Shown here in pieces: positions 1 through 11,284 of a stretch of DNA of 64,000 nucleotides; within the stretch, counting starts at the first letter, position 1, and every line of letters begins with the position of its first letter. Origin of the DNA: Trema orientale. Lineage: Eukaryota > Streptophyta > Magnoliopsida > Rosales > Cannabaceae. The position numbers and the translations under genes are program-made. The stretch spans positions 432,379 to 496,378 of the forward strand of contig JXTC01000085.1 in NCBI GenBank assembly GCA_002914845.1, in the 5' to 3' direction. A model generated the notes under the pieces. That model was given only the letters and a program-made list of their open reading frames with translations, was not told where the DNA came from and ran no database searches.

Positions 1-476
1 TAAGCTAATAATCACAACAAAACTAACAAAGTGACATGATAACAGATTACCTTCTTGGCGCGGAATTAATTTCAGTGTGATCTAAACTTAAAATAGCAGA
101 AATTACGACTTACAGCATGCAATCAAAGCTTTTATGTTGTCGTTCGAGATGGGAAATTCGACGGTGCAACTTTGATGAAGTTGTAATAAAACGTCAATAA
201 GATCTTTCTCGCCAGCTTCGATATTCTTATCACCTTGAGCTATCTTCTCATTTTTCTATCTATCCTTTCTGGATGATGTTTTTTCCTGAATCTTGTCCTT
301 CTCCCTGTGAATCCTCTCTAGTTTAGCCCTTGTCCTACACACCAGCTTAAGAAGTTTGCTCAAAGGGAACAAATCGACTAAGCGAAGCCTCCTGTTTCTT
401 GTTGCTTCCTTGGACATTGACAAGAATGCATATCCTGCTCTTCCGACTAGCAACCAAATGCAGCTCTAGCTAATAG

Positions 477-2651
477 TGTAAAAACTGGTTTTAATTAAGG
501 GCAATTTGGACATTTTAAGAGGGATGGCATTGTTGTAGTTATTGATTTTTGGAATATAATAAAGAAAATATCTGAAATTTTATAATAGGTGCTACAGTGA
601 CCAGTATTTGCATAAAAGGACTCAAAGAATCTCAAATTCTCACAAGAGAGGACTTGAGAGAGAGAGGAAAATACCCAGTTCTAGTCAGTCTCGCTGATGC
701 TGCACATCGCCGTCGTCGGACCCACATACCACCCCGCGTAGAAGAGGACTCGCCAACGGTCATATCCCGACTAGTTTTGCCAGAATCGAAGTTCCAGTGG
801 CCGAGATCCATCTCTCCGAAAATCTCGCCTGAAACACGATTTTTCGGCGATAGCTCTGCCGTCCGACATCGGCCGTCGACACCGTCGGCATGTGGGAGTT
901 CCTCTCGCCGTCATCGACCACCTCCAAGTGGTAGCTCGGTCAAATTCATTTCCGGTAAGATTTTCACCACTTTTACTGTTTTTACTAACTTTGTAAAAAG
1001 TGATATTTTCGTAATTATCTTGGTTAAGTAATTTATTTACCCGAGGTAAATATATGAGGTGAAAGAGGGTTAAAATCATGAATAATTACGGTTAGTAGAA
1101 GTAAAGAAAAGGGTAACCGAAAGTGCGGTAAATTGTAATTAGAAAAGAAGGATATTTTTCTAAATTTTTTCAAAAAGTGGTATTATTATAATTTTCGGAT
1201 TTTTGCGCTTAATTAATGCTCGGGACCTCGAAACAGAGTTCTGATTTCGAATTTGGACTCAGTAAGGTTGAGAGACGAATTTTGATATAAAATACCACTA
1301 TATTTTAAAGTGGAATGAAAATTAGAATTTCGTGATTCAAAATTGTACCATTTTGCGTGCCACATATCGGTCTCGCACTGGGACCCGCTTTTGACAAGAT
1401 ATATATCTAACCTAGCATTTTTGGAACCTAGCATTTTTTGGTGCCTTGAATTCAATGGTGATCTCCGTTTCTCCATTTGAGGCTCCAGTGGAAAAGTTAC
1501 TGTTTCAAGTGGACTTACCGAGAACCGGAAATTACCGTTCGAACACTTGAGTGATCAACGGGAGATTCTACGAGCGTTATTAGCCTGGTATACCATATCG
1601 GGGTAGGGGTTCGATTATCTGATTTTTTTTATATGTTTTGGATTTTAATTGCATTAAAATTTAATAAAAAAAATTGTGATTTTACGATGGTTAATTAATT
1701 ACTGTAAATTATTAGATAATACTGAGATTAGACTATGTAGATTTTTATACATATTTTTATATTATGATTATAGGGTAAAACAACGGTGTGCTGTCCATGT
1801 GCAATAAATCACGGAAGAATGCTAAGATGGATTTTTAAAGCATGATTTAAATTTTGAATGCATCGTTGTTGTAAACCGTTATATGTTGTACATACCATAG
1901 TATCACACACTTGAGTTTCATTATAGCATCGCGGTATTTTAGATCGCTGGCGAGTTGCTGCAACGCTAAGTGAAAGGCCTAGGCCCCTGCGCAGGTTTTT
2001 GCTGATACACCTACGGGCATTGTCAGGATGTTGGGTACCTCTGGTAATGGGTATTACAGGGAGCCGTGATGAGAGGATGAGAGCTCACTTATATTCTTGT
2101 TGATGTATGAATGTACAATGATGTGGTTTTGGATTTAGTTTTGAATATATAATTATTCTACATACCAGTGATTTATAAACTTGATTTATAAATAGATTTA
2201 AAGGAACTAATTCTGCAGGTTTGAGAAATTGCATCCATTCAAAGAGTAATTGACTGAGAATGTGAATGCTCGCCTTTTACTTTTCCCTTCATAGGTAATA
2301 CTCGGTGTGATTTTGGAGATTCAGGAGCTATTTAGTGAAGAGCTAGTTACCTTACTGGAAATTGGTAACTATGTAAAATAAATTTGTTATTTTTCTTAGC
2401 CTGTATGAAACACTTAAGGGCTTGTTCCACGGACTCGGTCTGTATAATTAGTGTGCTAGATTGTGAGACTACTTATAATGATACTTAGTTTGTTTTAATA
2501 AATTTCATTAATAATCTACATCTAATGGTGATCACAAAAATGTAGAAATTTTATTTTAAAAATTATTTTTATAAATTTTTCAAAAGTAACTTTTGAATTT
2601 CCACTTGTGAAATTCTCTTTCTGCTACTGGCTCGGGATTTGGGTCGTGACA
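477..2651 (+). mobile_element. Solo LTR (probably Ty3/gypsy) inside the P450 pseudogene
   Basis: The element starts TGTAAAAACTGG and ends GGGTCGTGACA, so it has the TG...CA ends of an LTR. It is flanked by a perfect 5-bp target-site duplication, AATAG, at 472-476 and 2652-2656. Removing it plus one AATAG rejoins the P450 reading at the position expected from the intact neighbour. No primer-binding site, second LTR or gag-pol lies inside, so this is one LTR left by recombination. The GGGTCGTGACA end and the length recall long gypsy (Tekay/Del-like) LTRs, and on that basis I read it in + orientation; the lineage is an inference. The 144-codon ORF at 597-1031 lies inside the LTR and is not considered a gene. 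Confidence 0.88.
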
Positions 2652-2934
2652 AATAGCCTAATATAATACTTGTCAACGAGAAGATCTTCTCAGTAAGATT
2701 GACTGGTGATCCAGCTAGAAGAGCAAAGTGGTTCGACAAGTTTTGAAACCTTTTCTTCTCGGATATAAGAGAAAGATTGGACCCTTTCGAGACTTAAGAG
2801 ACCATTTTGACACTTAAGAGCTCCAAAATACAAAATCTTCTCATATGTCTCCACTAATCTCTATATTGAGCAAAAGCGATGTCTAAACCATTGTAAGTGA
2901 GAATCTTGGTGGCTAGTAGCTTTGGTCTTCTCGT

Positions 2935-3137
2935 AAGAATGAAATCACATATCTCAATTTGTTGTACTAAAGACTGTTTCACTCACTCAGATGCTGAGAA
3001 ATTAGCAATAATTACTCTTTTAAGAAAGTTAAAAAATAGCTGTTAAATAATATTTTTTATTTTATTTTTGCTGATTTGTCAGTTATAAGATAATGAGACA
3101 ACAAATAAGACTAACTTTTGGGACAACAGATGTCCTT
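2935..3137. other. About 200-bp insertion of unknown type in the P450 pseudogene
   Basis: Compared with exon 1 of the intact P450, roughly 200 AT-rich bases separate two stretches that should adjoin near the codons for the SGRP region. No terminal repeats or clear target-site duplication could be read, so the kind of insertion is unknown. The edges are accurate to about 10 bp. Confidence 0.55.
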
Positions 3138-3423
3138 TCCGACAAAGGCAAGATCATTTGTTTTGAGGACCTCTCGAGCAATTTGCCGAGACTTGGCCTA
3201 GTTTGAGGTGCATTAGAGGTCCATATTTCTGATGTGGAAGTGAGCATGCTAGTAAGTTGTGAAAGTTCCCTATACTGGGCAGCTTCATTGGACCAGGAGG
3301 GAGATTAATAATGTTACTCTCTGATGACCATGATCTCCTAAGCTTAATATGAAGCCAGATGATCAACAAAGAGAAGATTATGCGAAGGAAAATGGTGAGG
3401 GATAATGAATACTCTGGCCCCAT

Positions 3424-4497
3424 TAATAACGTGAAGAAATTAATGCTTGTTCTCTTATAATGTTTTTGCTTAGTAATAAAATAGTTCTGACGTAATAAAA
3501 TAGTTCTGACTAGCCGATTTGTTGACTATATATTTGGATATTAATTATGGGAAAATTATTGACTTTGAAATTGGTGGATGTAGTTGATTTTACCTCCGAA
3601 TTGCTTTATTTATTCTTTTTTTTTTCTTTGAGAGAGATATCTCTATTTGTGTTAGTTAAGTGGAATATCACTATTTCAGGCTCAATCTCTATAATAACAA
3701 TATTAATATAACATATAAGTTGAGCGTTGCATCATGGATTCTTTTTATTGTGTTAGTTCGGTGGAATATCATGTATTCTCAAGCACTTTATATAATATAA
3801 CAATCTATAAATTAAGCCTTTGGATCATGGGCATCTGTTTCTTTGTCTATTGCCAACGGAAAGTAACATTAATATAGTAACATTAATGTAACAGGAAGGA
3901 TATGTGTAAATTTAATGTATGGATAAGTATTATAGTCGTCCATTAACCGAGTCTAACGGCCATATTTTAGGAGCTGACTTTACAAAAAGCCAAGAAGGAA
4001 AGGGAGTGGAATGGAACATCAACTAACAAACAAGAAAAGATTGCAACTTGTGTGCCTATAGTTGTCAAATTTTATACTTTTTTTCCCTAAAAACATTTAG
4101 GGACCATTTGGTCAAGATAAACTATCCTACCAAGGTGTACTGCAGTCTGAACTCTAAACTACATTCGCAAAATATCTTTGTATACTCTAATCTATATTGT
4201 GATCACATAATATATGTGAGACAGTTAACTGGGCTCGTATTCAAATAATATGCACGTAATAATAACTGAATATTGTCTATTATGAAAAGACTTACATAAA
4301 AGTAACTGACTTTCATGAGCTTATTCCCAACAAAGAACAATGTGACAACAGTTTAAAATAAGAAGTGTGACAGACAACATATAGAAATGGAACGTTCTCG
4401 TTTGTAGATAAATCTAGTCTTCGTCGGGACATCATTTATTTATTTACATATGCAATCTGCGTGTGTGTAATATATGTATATATAACACACGTATGCG
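3424..4497. other. Upstream region of the pseudogene, duplicated with it
   Basis: No gene is seen. From 3424 to about 4000 short blocks match the upstream region of the intact P450 (6201-6910) in the same order, for example TTTGGATATTAATTAT, GCGTTGCATCATG, ATATAGTAACATTAATGTA and TAACGGCCAT. This shows that promoter and gene were duplicated together. From about 4030 to 4497 no match to the second copy was noticed; this part is also the 3' flank of the intact gene. The short ORF at 4048-4248 has no recognisable feature. Confidence 0.6.
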
Positions 4498-6200
4498 TTA
4501 ATCTTCAAAAGAGGGAATAAAAGGGTTGGCAGTTAAACACAGAATGTTTTTCATGCCAACAGTGGCTCCAAAGGTTTCAATCATGTCCAGATTCTCTGGT
4601 TTCATTTCGTTTGGGATATTCCAGTCGAAGTGGTACAACAATTGAGCGAGCGGAAACTCAACATTCATCAAACCAAAAGAAATACCTGGACAAATCCTCT
4701 TGCCTGCCCCAAAAGGGATATACTCAAAATTAGTACCATTGTAATTGATAGAACTATTGGCAAACCTTTCTGGCTCAAATCTCTCAGCATCTTTCCAATA
4801 CTCGGGATCTCTTCCGATTGCCCAAGCATTAATGATGACTTTGGTTTTCATTGGAATGTCATATCCGTCGATTTTGCAGGCTTCCCTGCACTCTCTTGGG
4901 AGTAGTAGAGGAGGAGGGTGTAGCCTTAGAGCCTCTTTGATCACCAGCTTTAGATAACTTAGTTTTTGAATGTCCGTCTCGTTGATTCTTTTCTTTCCTC
5001 TAAAGACTTCTCTTATTTCGGCTTGTGCCTTCTCCATCACTCTTGGACTTTTAATCATTTCTGCCATAGTCCACACCATCAAGGTTGACGACGAATCCGA
5101 ACCAGCAGTGAACATGTCCTGTAATGATGATTAATTGATTGTTACACATCTACAAGCATAGTTACACGTCCATAATGCATGAAAATAGTTATCACAAGAT
5201 AAAAACTCTTGAATTAATTAATGAGAAGAAAGAAGCTAGACAAGGAAAACTTTTAATTTTTGTGTGTTCTTACCCAGATCACAGCTTTTATGTTGTCGTT
5301 TGAGATGGGAAACTCAAGAGTGCCACTTTGCTGAAGTTGTAGCAAAACATCAACAAGATCTAATTTCTCCCCTGCTTTGATGTCACCACCTTTGGCTATG
5401 GACTTTTGTTTCTCTCTATGCTCTTGGATAATAGTCTCCATAATCCTGTCCTTCTCCTTGTGAATCCTCTCAAGTTTAGCCCTTGTCCTACTCATCACCC
5501 TAAGAAATTTGCTCGAAGGGAACAGATCGACTAATTCGAAACCTCCTGCCAATCTTATTGCCTCCTTGGACATTGACAAGAACGCATCGTGGTCTTCCGA
5601 CTCGCTACCAAATGCAGCTCTAGCTATAACGATACTCGTCAGCGTGAAAATCTTTTCGGTTAGATTGACTGGCGATCTAGCAGACGAGCGAAGAGATTCG
5701 ACGAGTTTCGAAACCTCTTCTTCTCGAATACAAGAGAAAGACTTGACCCTTTTGAGACTCAAGAGCTCCAAAATGCAAATTTTCCTCATTTGTCTCCAGT
5801 AATCTCCATACGGAGAAAAAGCAATATCTGAACCATTATAAGTGAGAATCTTAGCGGCCAGTAGTTCTGGTCTCCCCGAAACGGCAAGATCATTTGCTTT
5901 GAGGACTTCTCTAGCCATTTTAGGCGATGAAACAACCACTGCCGAGACTTGGCCTAGTTTGAGGTGCATTAGAGGTCCATATTTCTGAGATAGATTTCGA
6001 AGAGTATGGTGTGGAAGTGAGCCTGCTAGTAAGTTGTGTAAGTTGCCTATAATAGGTAGCTTTCTTGGACCAGGAGGGAGATTAATAATGTTACTCACTG
6101 ATGACCATGATCTCCTAAGCCTCACATGAAGCCAGAAGATCAACAAAGAGAAGATTATGCCAAGGAAAATGGCGAGGGATAGTGAATACTCTGGCTCCAT
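4498..6200 (-). CDS. Cytochrome P450, CYP71 clan (CYP71D-like)
   Basis: A haem mono-oxygenase of plant specialised metabolism, anchored in the ER membrane; the substrate cannot be told from sequence. Two coding exons: 6200-5274 (309 codons) and 5118-4498 (206 codons plus stop), with a 155-bp GT...AG intron in the usual CYP71 place just before the I helix. The 515-aa product shows a hydrophobic N-terminal anchor (about 5-25), the PPGP hinge (about 42-45), an I-helix AGSDSS motif (about 314-319, with serine in place of the usual threonine), KEALR for ExxR (370-374), PERF (425-428) and the haem loop [11 protein letters not shown] with ligand Cys452. All key motifs are present, so it looks functional. 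The downstream neighbour at 1-3423 is a dead tandem duplicate. Family assignment is firm; the CYP71D subfamily is a guess from overall resemblance. Confidence 0.93.
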
Positions 6201-6266
6201 GAATGGCTTTGAAAGGAATCAGGTAGAGAAATTAATGCTTGTTTTGGAAATTAATGCTTTTGCTTG

Positions 6267-6302
6267 GGAGTTAAATAGAGAATAGGAGTTAAATAGAGAA
6301 TG
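6267..6302 (-). promoter_or_regulatory. Duplicated TATA-like block upstream of the P450
   Basis: An 18-bp unit, GGAGTTAAATAGAGAATA on the + strand, occurs twice in a row (6267-6284 and 6285-6302). Read on the minus strand each copy contains CTATTTAACTCC, a TATA-like sequence 70-100 bp before the start codon at 6200. This is a plausible core promoter position; no expression evidence is available. Confidence 0.4.
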
Positions 6303-7060
6303 AGATCGCTTGTCCAATATTTCCTGGCTTTTTCATGTTTTACTAATCGACTAATGTCGCAATATATTAATATTCAGCAATTTATTTCTTAATAAATAAG
6401 TACTACTAGTACTAACCAACAGATTCGTCAAAAAAAAAAAAAAAAGTACTAACCAACAGAGTTAACGTTGTTGAATATTTGGATATTAATTATATGCTGA
6501 TCGACTTAATTTGATTGGTGGATGTGTGGTTTTACTTCCGAAAAGCTTTATTTATTTATTTATAATTGTGTTACTAGTTCCTTGGAACATCAAACTCTTT
6601 ATAATTAGTTCAATAAATAACTAAAGCGTTGCATCATGTGCACTGTCTATCATGTTAGTTCAGCGGAACATATCTCAAGGGGAAAAAAAAAAAAAAAACG
6701 TTCAGTGGAATATCAGACTCATGCTCTTTATTAGAATAACAATATATAACTCAAGAGCTGGATCTGGATATCTGTTTCTTTGGTACTTAATTATTGCCAA
6801 TTGAAATTAACGTTAATATAGTAACATTAATGTATCACAAGGACTGTGCGGAAATTTAATACCCAAGTTTATTAGCCTTCTAACGGCCATTTTTAGGAGA
6901 AGTTGACTTTAAAAGAAGAGAAACGACTGGACACATCTACTAGCAAAAAAGAGTGCTACTCACATGCCTAAAATTGTTAAATGGTAACCACACTCGTCTA
7001 TAGTATTGAGGTTGAGAGCTCAAATAACCCTATTCCTTTGTCAATTTATCATTAAGGTGC
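6303..7060. other. P450 upstream intergenic region
   Basis: AT-rich with A-runs near 6430 and 6680. The part up to about 6910 is shared in blocks with 3480-3990 upstream of the pseudogene. No coding sequence is seen. Confidence 0.5.
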
Positions 7061-7290
7061 CATTTGGTTTTAATGTTAAAGTGGCAATGACAATAGTATT
7101 AAGGAAGCATGATTTTTTCCACCTGAACATATTTCCTTGTATAGTTGATTAGTTTTTTTTTTTTTCAATTTGTATTTGCATATTTTGTCAATGCTTTGAT
7201 TTAGGCCTATTTCATTAGATTAGGAAATCATTCTTGATTTGATTAGATCAGGATATCAATCTCTTCTTTGTATTCACATTTGTGTATTTA
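7060..7290. repeat. Dispersed repeat, copy 1 (LTR-fragment-like)
   Basis: About 200 bp resemble 9900-10110 in order and sequence, sharing blocks such as TTTGTATTTG, TTTAGGC, ATCAGGATATCAAT / TTAGGATATCAAT and ATTCACATTTGTGTAT. The style is like that of worn copia LTRs, but no ends or target-site duplication could be read. Confidence 0.55.
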
Positions 7291-7313
7291 TGTTAAATTT
7301 ACATATATATATA

Positions 7314-8649
7314 TGGGAGAGTTTTCAATAGAGATTTTTGTTTTTGTTCCATGGATGGATATGTTTTTCTAACCTACTATAGTAAGTCACACTCACTTAT
7401 TTCTATTCTAATTCTCACTTCCTTTCAATTCTTTTTGGGATTTCTGCCTACTTTTATAGAAATATTTTTTGCTCCATAGATGTGTATTAGGCAATTGCTT
7501 TAACATCAATTACAAGATGAATCCAATAACTAAAGCCTTGAAGATATCCAAGCAAATGCAATTAAGTCCTTTTAGATATATTTATAGAACTGTGAGATCG
7601 AACAAAATTTTTCTACATTTACTATTTTCTAATTTATCAATATCAACCAATGGAAGAAAGCTTTTCACATGCATATAACACTAATTGTTGTCTTTGAGTT
7701 CAAGTATAAAAAAAAAATAAAAATAAAAATGAGAAAAATGGAGTCTGATCTTCATAATCATAAAGAAAGAGAAAGTATATTCTGCAAATTAAAGACAAAC
7801 AATAAATAACCTCTTGCACTTATTGCATATATGATGGGTCATTTGATTTTTGAAAATATTAAATTACAAATTTTAAAAATATTAAATTGAAAAATTTAGC
7901 TGAGTTCTTTATTTCTCATGAATAGTAGTGCTACTATGAATATACCTATAGAGTGACAAGTTGCATCTAGGTAATAAAGGTCCCTATCTATCCATTTCAT
8001 TATTTTTCTTGTATTTTTGGTTTTATTTTCTTTTTTCTCATCTTCTATTTTGATTTTGATCAGCTCTTATTCCAAAGTGTGGATATATTTCTCTGCATAT
8101 ATGACATGCTTTGACGTTAAATAAAGGTTTTTTTTTAAGATAAAGCTCTTTTTAATTTGTGTAATCTTTAATGGTTAATAATTCATAATTATTATCTAGT
8201 AGCTAGGCGCTCTATTCCTAGTATTTCCATCATAATTTTTAACTAGAAGTATTTTATTTTCTTTTCTATTCTACCATGTTCGTAAAACAATTGTATACTC
8301 TAGTATTAATGTTTTGTTACTCACAATTTGAAGCGTAAAAAACTACTTAATTACTATAATACTCTTTAAATGATAGGTTGAATTTATGTGTATATAAGCG
8401 TATTAGGGAAACAAAAATTTTAAGGAAATAAAAATATTCTTAAAAAAATTGTCCAACTCATCAGGTCACAAACATGTTATCCATCTTTAAGTTTTAAATA
8501 ATCTTCTATTTTTATATAGGTATTAATTACATTGAATTTTTTAGTAAAATTACTAATATTGTTAGAGCCATCAGATCAAAATCCAATGGTCTAAATTAGA
8601 GTACTTATCCATGGAGTAAAAACAAAAATCTCCATTGAAACTTCACCAT
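7314..8649. mobile_element. (TA)n-flanked inverted-repeat element, about 1.3 kb
   Basis: Terminal inverted repeats of about 45 bp are visible. The left end reads GGGAGAGTTTTCAATAGAG then ATTTTTGTTTTTG and CCATGGAT. The right end, reversed, reads ATGGTGAAGTTTCAATGGAG then ATTTTTGTTTTTA and CCATGGAT. Both ends abut (AT)n runs (7303-7313 and about 8651-8669). No transposase is encoded; the 69-codon ORF at 7469-7678 has no recognisable domain. The setting in TA microsatellites recalls plant Micron-type MITEs; that link is an inference. Confidence 0.6.
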
Positions 8650-8669
8650 ACATATATATATATATATAT

Positions 8670-9030
8670 GGGCACCCATCTAGTAGATATTTTTTTTAAC
8701 CTATACATAGGTATCATTTTGGCCAATAAAAAATGATCCAACAACTGAAAAAAAAAAATACCTATACATATGTAAAAAAAAACACCTACTGGATTGGCAA
8801 CCTCTATATATACATGGCACTATATTTTTATCTATAAAAATTCATCATGCACGTCTTTTTATAGTAAAAAGCAGAAAGAAAAATAACATTAAATAATGTT
8901 CATTTATATTTATTATTATGTTTTTTTTTTCAAATACTTAAATTATAGTAGCCATTAGATAATTGATCTAACAACTTAAAAAAACCTATAAATAGATTAA
9001 AAAAAATACCTACTGGATAATGATCCATAT
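8670..9030. mobile_element. Two adjacent copies of a second (TA)n-flanked MITE family
   Basis: Bases 8670-8813 start GGGCACCCATCTAGTAG and end CACCTACTGGATTGGCAACC. These arms are imperfect inverted repeats that continue through T-rich/A-rich and CCTATACATA stretches, so this looks like a short deletion form. Bases about 8822-9030 hold a second copy with the internal part (ATGCACG... TTATAGTAG... TAGATAAT) and the same CCTACTGGAT end. The family recurs at 44574-44810. AT-microsatellite tracts flank the copies. Confidence 0.6.
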
Positions 9031-9287
9031 ATATACTCTCCTTAATTAATGAGATTATATACCATATTTTTCGAATTTTCAAAATCCTAATTTTCTTTCT
9101 CATATCACGCTACCAGGTCTCCAATTGCAAGCCGCCATCTTAAGAATAGCGACATTTACTCCTCGTACCTTCAAGATACACCAACGCAGTCCGTCGAGCT
9201 CCTTCGCACAAGCACATACCACTCTCACTTAGTTAACTCAATGACTTAACCCAAAAATCCATTAACTAGTATTAGTTTACATTTTCT
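9031..9287. other. Intergenic, no feature
   Basis: Ordinary AT-rich spacer between the (TA)n elements and the SINE. No ORF or repeat was recognised. Confidence 0.4.
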
Positions 9288-9304
9288 AAAACCCTTCTCA
9301 ACTT

Positions 9305-9622
9305 ACCACCGAACAAATGGTCTAGTGGTCGCGTTGTTATTCTAGAAACTCGAGATCACGGATTCGAACTTGGGTGACTCCTTCGGAAATCTTAAATGTG
9401 AGGGTACCTACCTTCCAGTCTAGTGCCCCATTCTTAGCCTCCAGGGTACCGTTATTGCTAATTGTCCAGATGTGGTTCAGATGACGTACTCCATCATCTA
9501 GTGGAGGCGATCCGCCCATAGGATATGGACGAATATTCTTGAATGGGGCTAGACCTCCTATGGTTATGCCCAGGGAAGGTAGCTACATCGATCATCCCCT
9601 CTTCCCTTTTTTTTAATTAAAA
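9305..9622 (+). mobile_element. tRNA-derived SINE with target-site duplication
   Basis: Near the 5' end are an A-box-like TGGTCTAGTGG (9318-9328) and a B-box-like GGATTCGAAC (9360-9369), spaced as in a tRNA promoter. About 250 bp of unrelated body follows, ending in a T-rich tail. The element lies between 17-bp direct repeats AAAACCCTT[C/A]TCAACTT (9288-9304 and 9623-9639) with one mismatch, the usual mark of LINE-driven insertion. Apart from the two boxes it lacks a tRNA cloverleaf, so it is not a tRNA gene. Confidence 0.85.
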
Positions 9623-9639
9623 AAAACCCTTATCAACTT

Positions 9640-9899
9640 TTAATTTTTGTAATTAAAAAAAATATAAAAAAAAATAAAAGATATCTACAAGCTATAATTG
9701 CAAGCAGCCTTCTGCCTCTCTATTATGACTACTCACCACACCAATACCTTTGGCAATTACCCCATGTGTTCCAATACTGGTCGATTCTGACATCAGTCTT
9801 GATGACTGCCCATCTCTCTGCCCCTATTTTGGTGATTGCCCATTTCACCGAGTCGTTATCGTTTACTCGTTTCTTTATCTTAAGACCAATATTGAACTC
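9640..9899. other. Intergenic, no feature
   Basis: Low-complexity A-rich start followed by unremarkable sequence. Nothing recognisable. Confidence 0.4.
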
Positions 9900-10110
9900 T
9901 CCAACTAAGCTCCATTTTATGGGGCATATTAAGGAAATATGATCATTTCCACATGTATATTTCTTGTATAATTTATTTATCGTTTATTTGTATTTGTATA
10001 TCTTGTCAATTTCTTAATTTAGGCTAATGTGATTGGATAAGGAATTCATTCCTTGATTAGAGTAGATTAGATTAGGATATCAATTTTTTTTTATTCACAT
10101 TTGTGTATGG
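9900..10110. repeat. Dispersed repeat, copy 2
   Basis: Partner of 7060-7290: the shared blocks run in the same order and strand. Nature uncertain; perhaps a worn LTR piece. Confidence 0.55.
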
Positions 10111-11284
10111 AAAGGTTGTGCCATGTTTACCGATTTTCAAAACTTTTTACTAAAATTAGGGAAAAAGTATTTTATTCAAATAAATGTTCCATTGTGTCAA
10201 TTTTTTGTGAGCTAAAGAAGAGGTGTAATGGACCATATTAATTCAAGCTCCAATGAATCCGGTCCTAATTTATCAATAATTGATCATTCTCATATTGGAG
10301 CTTTTTATCATTAATTTTGAGTCACTTTACTAAAGGCCTAAAATTGCACTATTAATTAATATTTTTTTATTTATTTTTAAATAAAGAGTTATTAACAAGT
10401 AATATCCCAACCCATTTGGCATTCTACACATGTATCTTCATGAAATTGCTTATAACTGAAGTTAGATGAAATAATTGTCTTACCCATTTTATTACATTTC
10501 CCCCTTAAGTTATCATTTTCACATTCTATATTTACAATCAACTCCATAAATATTTTCAACTTAATAAACTTATTAAATATCAAAGCCCTAGTCTTTAGTA
10601 GTTTAGTTATCTAAGTCCTTGAAAAAACTAAAGATGACATTACATTCTCCTAAAGAAATTTCAGATTTCATATCTACAAATAATAATCCCAATTGCACGT
10701 TACTAATACTCTCAAAATTTTGAGATTTGACCAGTAGTTTTAGATTTAATTATTTAACAAATCAAATAGCCTATATATGCCTATATGTATATGAGTTCAT
10801 TAATCACTTAGGATTAAAGTGGATGTAATAGTCACTAGATTATGAAATTTAGGTTTTAGTTATATTATATATAGTACCTATAACTATAACTAAATTTAAG
10901 TTTTTATTAAATCTTAAATTCACATGATCTTTTCTAATAGACATATGAATGTCTAGTAGTATTTCTATTTAAAGTCAATACTTCGATGAATTAAGACTCA
11001 TCACTTCTTATTAAGATAGACCACACTATAATACTAATGTTAAACAAAGTATCCAACTTTTGTTTACAGATCGTGAAGAACTATGTTTTAGACTTATATA
11101 AAGAATTATGTTTGCTCACAAAAGTACAATTTCAAGTGGATAATTCTTTATTAATAGTAAATTTCGCCACCTTATTATATTTACTAATAGCAATCTAAAA
11201 ACAAACCCGTACAATAGTATAAAATAAACTTGGAATTATATCATTAATTGAAAAGAAATTATCATAAAAAACATAAACATGTTT
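10111..11284. other. Intergenic, no feature
   Basis: AT-rich spacer. The small ORF at 10392-10583 (minus) shows no domain and is taken as chance. Confidence 0.4.

Larger units (their letters stand above)
1..3423 (-). pseudogene. CYP71-clan cytochrome P450 pseudogene, split by a solo LTR
   Basis: This is a broken copy of the intact P450 at 4498-6200, read on the minus strand. Part C (about 3138-3423) holds the start codon, the membrane anchor and the PPGP hinge. Part B (about 2657-2934) and part A (about 113-471) match later stretches of exon 1 of the intact copy. Between A and B lies a 2175-bp solo LTR. Between B and C is about 200 bp of unmatched sequence. Part C has also lost 21 bp in frame (the residues before QKYGPL) and a further short block that shifts the frame. 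Bases 1-112 look like the start of the intron. Exon 2, with the haem-binding cysteine, would lie outside the window if it survives. No functional P450 can be made from this copy. Confidence 0.9.

Noticed and set aside
597-1079. Overlapping ORFs on both strands (144 and 102 codons)
   Set aside because: They lie wholly inside the solo LTR at 477-2651, show no domain, and one is a shadow of the other.
9310-9400. Possible tRNA gene
   Set aside because: A- and B-box-like words are present but no cloverleaf, anticodon stem or acceptor stem can be drawn; 17-bp duplications and the long body show a SINE.
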